Assembly: GCA_013331225.1 (NCBI GenBank)
Contig: DUGV01000104.1
Location: 650 to 5,926, forward strand
DNA from: Methanolinea sp.
Lineage (GTDB): Archaea > Halobacteriota > Methanomicrobia > Methanomicrobiales > Methanospirillaceae
Direction: 5' to 3'
DNA length: 5,277 nucleotides
Part shown: one piece after another, positions 1 through 3,694 of the stretch
Layout of the letters: each line of letters starts with the position of its first letter
Numbering within the stretch: position 1 is the first letter of the stretch
Notes under the pieces: model-generated
What the model saw: the letters and a program-made list of their open reading frames with translations, nothing else
Told to the model about the DNA's origin: nothing
Databases searched by the model: none
Position numbers and translations under genes: made by a program

Positions 1-55
1 CCCCCGCCATATTTCCCTCTGTATTGATAATCCCCAAAACCGAATGCATCATTCA

Positions 56-62
56 ATAAAAG
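56..62 (+). promoter_or_regulatory. Possible TATA-like element of the inhibitor gene
   Basis: ATAAAAG in an AT-richer patch is the best TATA-like stretch upstream of the inhibitor gene. It would place transcription start near position 85 and give a leader of about 70 nt. It overlaps nothing else recognisable. The match to the archaeal consensus is modest and the long leader weakens the case. Confidence 0.25.
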
Positions 63-136
63 TCCATCAATCACTTCAAACGGATTCGCAGTCATCGGAA
101 AGCGTTTATCCGGATGCATCCATATGCTGTCGTACC

Positions 137-145
137 AGAGGTGAT
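137..145 (+). promoter_or_regulatory. Ribosome binding site that fixes the inhibitor gene start
   Basis: AGAGGTGAT differs by one base from GGAGGTGAT, the complement of the archaeal 16S rRNA 3' end, and lies 9 nt before ATG 155. The GTG inside it (141) is out of frame with the gene. This is why the in-frame ATG at 44 is rejected as the start. Confidence 0.8.
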
Positions 146-154
146 TGCACAATC

Positions 155-787
155 ATGGCGCGATATCCAATCCTGATCCTTGGGCTGGCACTGGCCTGCT
201 TCATGGTCGTATTCATGGCCGGGTGCACACAGCCACAGGGCGGAGACGGGAAACCGACTCCGACCCCTACTGCACCCGTTATCCCATCGCAGTCGTTTGA
301 CCAGGAAAGTAACGGAAAGCAGGTGACTGCCCCCGCTGGCTCGGCATTCTCGGTCACGCTGCCGGAAAACCCGACTACCGGCTATTCGTGGAACCTGGTC
401 CACTCGGCCGGGCTCACACTGCTGAATGACGAGTTCATTCCGCCTTCCACGCAACTGGTCGGAGCAGGCGGGACCAGGTTATGGTTATTCAGCGCGGTGG
501 AGAAGGGGAACCAGTCTGTGCACGGGGAGTACCGTCGCCCCTGGGTGCCTGCGGGAACCGTGGTCTTCCAGGACCTGGAAGGGGGTTTCTACGGTATTGT
601 TGGTGATGACGGGAAAGATTACCTCCCGCTGAATCTCGGTGCGGATTACAGGGTAGACGGCCTCCGGGTATCCTTCGAATCGGAGCCTGCAGGTGATGTC
701 TCTACCATCTACATGTGGGGGACCCCAGTGAACCTCACGTTCATCGAGATCACCGATGTCTATGACCTTCATGTGCTGGTGAATTGA
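155..787 (+). CDS. Chagasin-like (I42 family) cysteine protease inhibitor lipoprotein with extra C-terminal domain
   Basis: The 210-residue product is a predicted exported, lipid-anchored protein. Residues 6-22 are a hydrophobic signal segment ending in a lipobox-like MAGC with Cys24, followed by a Pro/Thr-rich linker (about 30-45). Residues 46-130 carry the three inhibitory-loop signatures of chagasin-type (MEROPS I42) inhibitors of papain-family peptidases: NPTTGY (72-77), GAGG (103-106) and RRPW (127-130). Residues 134-200 form a second, Gly-rich domain (GGFYGIVGDDG 143-153, MWGTPV 187-192) that I recall beside I42 domains in other methanogen proteins but cannot name. The frame is open back to an ATG at 44, but I chose ATG 155: it directly precedes the signal peptide and has a near-perfect Shine-Dalgarno site 9 nt upstream. 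The protein probably acts outside the membrane, protecting surface proteins or blocking foreign proteases (inference). It converges with the flavodoxin gene. The family call is strong; the physiological target is unknown. Confidence 0.88.
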   Translation: MARYPILILGLALACFMVVFMAGCTQPQGGDGKPTPTPTAPVIPSQSFDQESNGKQVTAPAGSAFSVTLPENPTTGYSWNLVHSAGLTLLNDEFIPPSTQLVGAGGTRLWLFSAVEKGNQSVHGEYRRPWVPAGTVVFQDLEGGFYGIVGDDGKDYLPLNLGADYRVDGLRVSFESEPAGDVSTIYMWGTPVNLTFIEITDVYDLHVLVN

Positions 788-809
788 GGGGGGCGCTCTA
801 CCCAGCTCA

Positions 810-814
810 TTTTT
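810..814 (+). terminator. Oligo-T terminator candidate after the inhibitor gene
   Basis: A run of five T lies 23 nt after the TGA stop of the inhibitor gene, in the short gap before the convergent flavodoxin gene. Archaeal RNA polymerase commonly stops at such T tracts without needing a hairpin. No comparable T tract is present on the - strand in this gap for the flavodoxin gene. Confidence 0.4.
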
Positions 815-886
815 CACCGTTGTCCTCCTCGGTTGGATGCACAGAGTATCGCTGTTCCAGCCAGCAACCCGCCGCCTCATCCTCAG

Positions 887-1435
887 TTAGAGGAGCCCGA
901 GGACTGCAGGGAGCGTCCGCGCCCATGAACAGACCCTCTCTTTGTCACGGAAGTCCCCCCCTGAGATGCCTGCAAGGGTGAGAATTGCCTTGTCTGCCGG
1001 GGTCAACCGGCCGGGATCCACCATACCCGGGAAAAATGCCGCATCCCTGGGAGTAATGAAGAGACGGACATCCGAGAGTGCAGCCTCCCCTCCCTTCAGC
1101 GCTTTTTCGTTCGGCTCCTTTAACGAGTAGCCCACCGAGAAAACCGCGACGGGAATCCGCCCGAACGCCCCCCTCTCCCTTGATACCTGTTCCCTGGCTT
1201 CCGGGAGCCACTTGCCCATGTAGAGGGGGCTCCCGAGCACAGGCGCATCGTAGGCCGCTGGATCAACATCCCTTCCGGCCGGACGGCAGTCCACGGCCAT
1301 CCCGAGGCGTATCAGCTCCTCTTCAATCCATTCGGCAATGTCTTTCGTTGACCCGTACCTGCTGGCATAGCAGACAAGGACCGACTTTTTCTTTCCCTTC
1401 AGGCCTTCTGCCGCTGCCACGCCTCCGCCAGACAT
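887..1435 (-). CDS. Flavodoxin domain protein (HemG-like/Flavodoxin_5 type)
   Basis: The 182-residue product is a predicted soluble FMN-binding redox protein. After a Gly/Lys-rich N-terminal tail (1-17) the flavodoxin fold begins with strand VLVCYAS and the phosphate-binding loop ASRYGST (24-30). GSPLYMGKW (68-76) is the next conserved loop, followed by strand PVAVFSVG (95-102). The C-terminal part (FFPGMVDPGRL, then GDFRD 160-164 and a helix starting near Trp171) matches the tail typical of single-domain 'flavodoxin domain' proteins related to E. coli HemG. Length fits that group. I do not call it HemG, because nothing here ties it to haem synthesis; an electron-transfer or quinone/flavin reductase role is equally possible. 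ATG 1435 is supported by GGAGG on the - strand (bases 1446-1450), 10 nt upstream. It is transcribed divergently from the DUF2124 gene. The fold is confident, the substrate unknown. Confidence 0.87.
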   Translation of the reverse strand: MSGGGVAAAEGLKGKKKSVLVCYASRYGSTKDIAEWIEEELIRLGMAVDCRPAGRDVDPAAYDAPVLGSPLYMGKWLPEAREQVSRERGAFGRIPVAVFSVGYSLKEPNEKALKGGEAALSDVRLFITPRDAAFFPGMVDPGRLTPADKAILTLAGISGGDFRDKERVCSWARTLPAVLGLL

Positions 1436-1492
1436 CTCTCACTCTCCTCCCTCGTGCCGGCCGTCCGGTTCTTCCCCGGCAGGCTTCGTACC

Positions 1493-1500
1493 TATATATT
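1493..1500. promoter_or_regulatory. TATA box in the divergent flavodoxin/DUF2124 promoter region
   Basis: TATATATT is the clear AT-rich element in the 110-bp gap between two divergent genes. Read on the + strand it would start transcription near 1522, giving the DUF2124 gene a leader of about 24 nt including its Shine-Dalgarno. Read on the - strand (AATATATA) it would start near 1470, giving the flavodoxin gene a leader of about 35 nt. Being nearly symmetric, the one box could serve either gene or both. No clear purine-rich BRE is visible on the + side. Confidence 0.6.
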
Positions 1501-1545
1501 CATATGCACCGTGAATGTTATTCATTCTCATAGGAGTAGAATTGC

Positions 1546-2028
1546 ATGAAGCAGAAGGAAGTGTTTCAGGGCGTCCCGGGCATGCTCCGCCCGTTCAAGG
1601 AGTTCATCGAGAAGAAGGGCATGAAGGCGGGAGACCTGGTGGTCTACTATGGCTGTCCAGGGACCTGTACGCCGTTTGTCGAGCTCCTTGGCTTTTCGGT
1701 GCGAAGCCTCGAACTTGCCCAGGTCTTTGTCCCTTACGTTGACGAGGCCAAGGCGCAGAAGATCGCGCTCGTCCCCGACATCGGGATGCAGGCGAAGGGT
1801 GCAGCGAAAATCGCAAACCCTGCCGCGGTGGTGGTCATGGGCGGCCTCTCGATGCCGAACGTTCCGGTCACTGCAGACCAGGTGAAGTCCGCGATTGAAA
1901 AGTACCCGGACGCTGCAAAGATAGGCGTCTGTTTCATGAACATGTTCGAAAAGGCCGGATGGCTCAAATCCATCGACTTTGACCTCCTGATCGATGCCTC
2001 GATCGACCCGGTCAACGTGTGGAAGTGA
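1546..2028 (+). CDS. DUF2124 family protein, conserved in methanogens, function unknown
   Basis: The 160-residue soluble product matches what I recall of the DUF2124 family, found in methanogenic archaea and without assigned function. Visible landmarks are GVPGMLRPFKEF (9-20), the strand-loop VVYYGCPGTCTPF (32-44) with Cys37 and Cys41, a hydrophobic strand ending in VMGGLSMPNVPVT (97-109), GVCFMNMFEKAGW (127-139) with Cys129, and the acidic tail DFDLLIDASIDPV (144-156). Alternating strands and helices with Gly-rich loops suggest a Rossmann-like alpha/beta fold. The three cysteines could be redox-active or bind metal (inference). There is no signal peptide or membrane segment. ATG 1546 is preceded by GGAG at 1533-1536, spacing 9 nt. 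Divergent from a flavodoxin gene, which fits but does not prove a redox role. Family assignment is from memory of the motif pattern; the reaction is unknown. Confidence 0.85.
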   Translation: MKQKEVFQGVPGMLRPFKEFIEKKGMKAGDLVVYYGCPGTCTPFVELLGFSVRSLELAQVFVPYVDEAKAQKIALVPDIGMQAKGAAKIANPAAVVVMGGLSMPNVPVTADQVKSAIEKYPDAAKIGVCFMNMFEKAGWLKSIDFDLLIDASIDPVNVWK

Positions 2029-2043
2029 GAAGACCCGTGCTCG

Positions 2044-2076
2044 TTTTTCCCCGGGTGCCGTTCTCCGGAGGGGAAC
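2044..2076 (+). terminator. T tract plus short hairpin between convergent DUF2124 and GTPase genes
   Basis: TTTTT at 2044-2048 lies 15 nt after the DUF2124 stop and is a plausible archaeal stop signal. Just beyond it, 2060-2076 can fold into a 7-bp stem (GTTCTCC with GGGGAAC, one G-U pair) around a GGA loop. The hairpin is not followed by a T run on either strand, so it is not a standard bacterial-type terminator. It may simply insulate the two converging transcripts. Confidence 0.4.
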
Positions 2077-2096
2077 AGGCCCCCTGGGAACTCTCT

Positions 2097-2585
2097 TTAT
2101 AATTCTCCTGCCAGGGTCCCTACAAAAGCCGTGAGTGCGGGCAATGCCAGGGCGCGCTCGCTGGCACAGATCTCGTACACAAGGGAACTCTCAAATGCCG
2201 ATCGTACGGTGGCGGGACATGATCCGGGCAGGTCGCACTTGTTCAGCATCACCGCGAGGGGTATTTCCATCTTCGAGAGCGTCTCGTAGAGGCTTAACGT
2301 GAACTCGTCGGTAGCGACGCTGCAGTCGACGAGGAGGATCGCCGCATCCATCCCGCGCGAGATGATCTGGCGGACAAACTCGAACCGCTCCTGGCCGGGT
2401 GTCCCGAAGAGGTACACCTGCAGTGCATGGATCTCGACCCTGCCATAGTCAAGCGCAACGGTAGTGTCGCCCTCGTTCGTGTGCGCTTCCACGTGCCGCG
2501 CCTTCGGGTCGATCGCCTGGATGAACGTCGACTTCCCCGCATTGTATGCCCCGAAGACGACGATCTTCAGTTTTCCTCCTGCCAT
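2097..2585 (-). CDS. Small Ras-like GTPase (Arf/SR-beta/MglA-like, COG2229 type)
   Basis: The 162-residue product is a single-domain GTP-binding protein. Motifs in order: P-loop GAYNAGKST (12-20); switch I threonines T41-T42 after NEGD; G3 region FGTPGQERFEF (60-70); hydrophobic strand AAILLVD (81-87); G4 NKCD (115-118), specifying guanine; G5-like CAS (140-142). The usual Asp of the G3 DxxG is replaced by Gly (GTPG), which I regard as normal for prokaryotic COG2229 proteins ('SR-beta-like' or MglA-like GTPases). There is no membrane segment or lipidation signal. Such proteins act as molecular switches, often with a Roadblock/LC7 partner encoded nearby; none is in this window. ATG 2585 is the only sensible start, as an in-frame TAG lies four codons upstream; a GGAG-containing site sits 13 nt away, rather far. 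It converges with DUF2124 and diverges from the cyclophilin gene. The effector pathway is unknown. Confidence 0.87.
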   Translation of the reverse strand: MAGGKLKIVVFGAYNAGKSTFIQAIDPKARHVEAHTNEGDTTVALDYGRVEIHALQVYLFGTPGQERFEFVRQIISRGMDAAILLVDCSVATDEFTLSLYETLSKMEIPLAVMLNKCDLPGSCPATVRSAFESSLVYEICASERALALPALTAFVGTLAGEL

Positions 2586-2679
2586 CGAAAGGATCTATTC
2601 ACTCCCCGGTTTTTTTACCGTTTCTATGCGCATCTCCAGCGTATGCACCAGGCCCCGGGCACGAGGAGACGTTGCCGTT

Positions 2680-2690
2680 CTTTTTTATAG
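2680..2690 (-). promoter_or_regulatory. Possible TATA box for the GTPase gene
   Basis: Read on the - strand the segment is CTATAAAAAAG. It would start transcription near 2658 and give a leader of about 70 nt before ATG 2585. It is the best TATA-like element in the 223-bp divergent gap. The same bases read as a T run on the + strand, where no gene needs a terminator. I see no other gene or RNA in this gap. Confidence 0.35.
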
Positions 2691-2790
2691 CAGCATTCCC
2701 GTTATTCCCTCATGTTCGCACCTTCATTCCCCCTCACCCTCGAACCTGCGGGTGCTGCGCGACCCAGAACATCCTTCTGTCTTCACGGTA

Positions 2791-2798
2791 CAATAATA
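2791..2798 (+). promoter_or_regulatory. TATA-like element of the cyclophilin gene
   Basis: CAATAATA is the only AT-rich stretch close to the cyclophilin gene. With the usual 25-nt offset, transcription would begin near 2820, which is inside the ORF if it starts at 2809 but suits a start at 2845 or 2851. The match to the archaeal TATA consensus is weak. Confidence 0.3.
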
Positions 2799-2808
2799 CT
2801 GAGTAACT

Positions 2809-3288
2809 ATGACCGAGAGGAAAGAATCCCTTGCAGGGACGCGCGTGACCATGGAGACCACCCTTGGCACCATAGAGATAGAGCTCTTTCTAGACATGCC
2901 CGTGACAGCGGGAAATTTTGCCTCGCTCGTGAAGAAGGGGTTCTACGACGGAGTCATCTTCCACCGGGTCATCGACGGTTTCATGATCCAGGGCGGCGAT
3001 CCGACGGGTACCGGGAGGGGAGGGCCGGGCTACACTATAAAAGACGAATTTGTGGCAGGGAGGAGAAATGAAAGGGGCACCATCTCGATGGCCAACGCCG
3101 GCCCGAACACAGGAGGAAGCCAGTTCTTCATAAACCTGGTAAACAACCACTACCTTGACAGCAAGCACCCCGTATTCGGACGCGTGGTGGTCGGAATGGA
3201 TGTGGTGGATAAGATTGCAAAGGTAAAGAAAGACAGAAACGATCGCCCCCTCCAGCCTGTTACCATTACCCGGGCCACGCTGGCGTAA
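2809..3288 (+). CDS. Cyclophilin-type peptidyl-prolyl cis-trans isomerase
   Basis: The 159-residue cytosolic protein catalyses cis-trans isomerisation of X-Pro bonds during protein folding. It is a single cyclophilin domain from about residue 13 to the end. Active-site residues, aligned to human cyclophilin A by motif, are all present: Arg53, Phe58, Met59 and Gln61 in FHRVIDGFMIQGGD (51-64), Phe107 in GSQFFINL, Leu116 and His120 in YLDSKHPVFG. The position of Trp121 of human cyclophilin A is Tyr115, as in many prokaryotic members that bind cyclosporin poorly. No signal peptide is visible. The start is uncertain: ATG 2809 lacks a good Shine-Dalgarno, and relatives usually begin near residue 13, so in-frame GTG 2845 or ATG 2851 may be used instead. 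It is divergent from the GTPase gene and converges on EF-2. Function is very secure; the N-terminus is not. Confidence 0.95.
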   Translation: MTERKESLAGTRVTMETTLGTIEIELFLDMPVTAGNFASLVKKGFYDGVIFHRVIDGFMIQGGDPTGTGRGGPGYTIKDEFVAGRRNERGTISMANAGPNTGGSQFFINLVNNHYLDSKHPVFGRVVVGMDVVDKIAKVKKDRNDRPLQPVTITRATLA

Positions 3289-3300
3289 GTGCCCGCGTCT

Positions 3301-3329
3301 GGCAAGGGTCAAAACCCTGCCTTCTTTTT
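3301..3329 (+). terminator. Hairpin plus T-run terminator of the cyclophilin gene
   Basis: Twelve bases after the TAA stop, GGCA-A-GGGT pairs with ACCC-TGCC (3301-3309 with 3314-3321). This gives an 8-bp stem with one bulged A and a CAAA loop, followed at once by TTCTTTTT (3322-3329). This is a complete intrinsic-terminator layout, and the T tract alone would suffice for an archaeal polymerase. Confidence 0.7.
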
Positions 3330-3425
3330 AAAACCACATACGTCCCCGGATGGGACACATGCATTCGAGAATGAAATTGGCGGAACCATTTTTCATAGTA
3401 ACCGCTCATGACCGCCCTGCCGTCG

Positions 3426-3433
3426 AATATAAA
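3426..3433. promoter_or_regulatory. Orphan TATA-like box in the cyclophilin/EF-2 gap
   Basis: The box reads AATATAAA on + and TTTATATT on -, the latter one base from the TTTATATA archaeal consensus. On the - strand it would drive a nearly leaderless transcript across the 47-codon ORF beginning at 3409. On the + strand it would start near 3455, at the inverted repeat, and run antisense into EF-2. Neither direction leads to an established gene. Confidence 0.4.
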
Positions 3434-3439
3434 CGATGA

Positions 3440-3456
3440 AAATCACGAAGTGATTT
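3440..3456. repeat. Perfect 7-bp inverted repeat, operator-like
   Basis: AAATCAC and GTGATTT flank a GAA spacer in a 17-bp dyad. It starts 6 bp to the right of the orphan TATA-like box and would sit on the predicted start site for + transcription. Its size and symmetry suit binding by a dimeric helix-turn-helix repressor; as RNA it would form only a tight 3-nt-loop hairpin. There is no T run after it, so it is not a terminator. Confidence 0.5.
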
Positions 3457-3678
3457 ACATTCAAAGAACGTGTGTGGGACTTTAAACACGGCCACCTCGC
3501 CGGCCAGATGCTTCTCCATTTTCTGTTCTCGCCTCCAGGGAAGATGGCCGAAAACGATATCCCCCGGCGGTTACGTATTATCCATCTTCATGGGTGGCAC
3601 TAAAAAACCGGTTATGCCAGGAACGCACGATAAGTGGGAAAGGGATGCAATGGGAGACGCTCACCCACGCACCTGGAT

Positions 3679-3684
3679 AAAAAA
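3679..3684 (-). terminator. Oligo-T terminator of the EF-2 gene
   Basis: On the - strand, a run of six T (CTCTTTTTTATCC) begins 10 nt after the EF-2 stop codon. Flanking CCTG/CAGG and A5/T5 segments (3672-3699) could form a weak imperfect hairpin that includes the stop codon. A second - strand T6 occurs further on at 3602-3607 and could be a backup. Confidence 0.55.
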
Positions 3685-3694
3685 GAGGGGTTTT

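Larger units (their letters stand above)
3289..3694. other. 406-bp intergenic region between convergent cyclophilin and EF-2 genes
   Basis: This is the longest gene-free stretch, unexpected between convergent genes, which need only terminators. It contains the cyclophilin terminator at its left end and the EF-2 oligo-T signal at its right end. Between them are a TATA-like box (3426-3433), a perfect inverted repeat (3440-3456), a smaller inverted repeat (CATTC-GA-GAATG, 3362-3373), and TGGCA/TGCCA arms (3595-3619) enclosing AACCGGTT. On the - strand there is a 47-codon ORF (3266-3409), without a convincing ribosome site. I found no tRNA-like T arm. The stretch may hold a small RNA or a degraded gene, or nothing functional. 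Confidence 0.5.

Noticed and set aside
1..54. - strand ORF beginning at ATG 54 and open to the left edge
   Set aside because: Only about 17 codons are visible, without a ribosome site or recognisable sequence, so it cannot be supported.
44..154. N-terminal extension of the inhibitor ORF to ATG 44
   Set aside because: It would put 37 polar residues before a clear signal peptide and ignores the near-perfect Shine-Dalgarno placed for ATG 155.
485..880. 131-codon - strand ORF with GAGGAGG upstream of a GTG start
   Set aside because: It lies largely antisense to the inhibitor gene, whose lipobox and I42 motifs are clear. The product shows no family features, so the ribosome-site match is probably chance.
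1078..1533. 151-codon + strand ORF opposite the flavodoxin gene
   Set aside because: The product is Ser/Pro/Arg-rich with no motif, whereas the opposite strand encodes a clear flavodoxin fold.
2607..2620. CGGT-T6-ACCG inverted repeat upstream of the GTPase gene
   Set aside because: Only 4-bp arms around a homopolymer and no clear role; likely chance.
2740..2765. GGTTCGAG on the - strand, resembling a tRNA T-loop
   Set aside because: The flanking bases do not form a 5-bp T stem, and no acceptor or anticodon arm can be drawn.
2464..2796. 110-codon + strand ORF across the GTPase start and the divergent gap
   Set aside because: It has no ribosome site and no domain, and its first third is antisense to the GTPase P-loop region.
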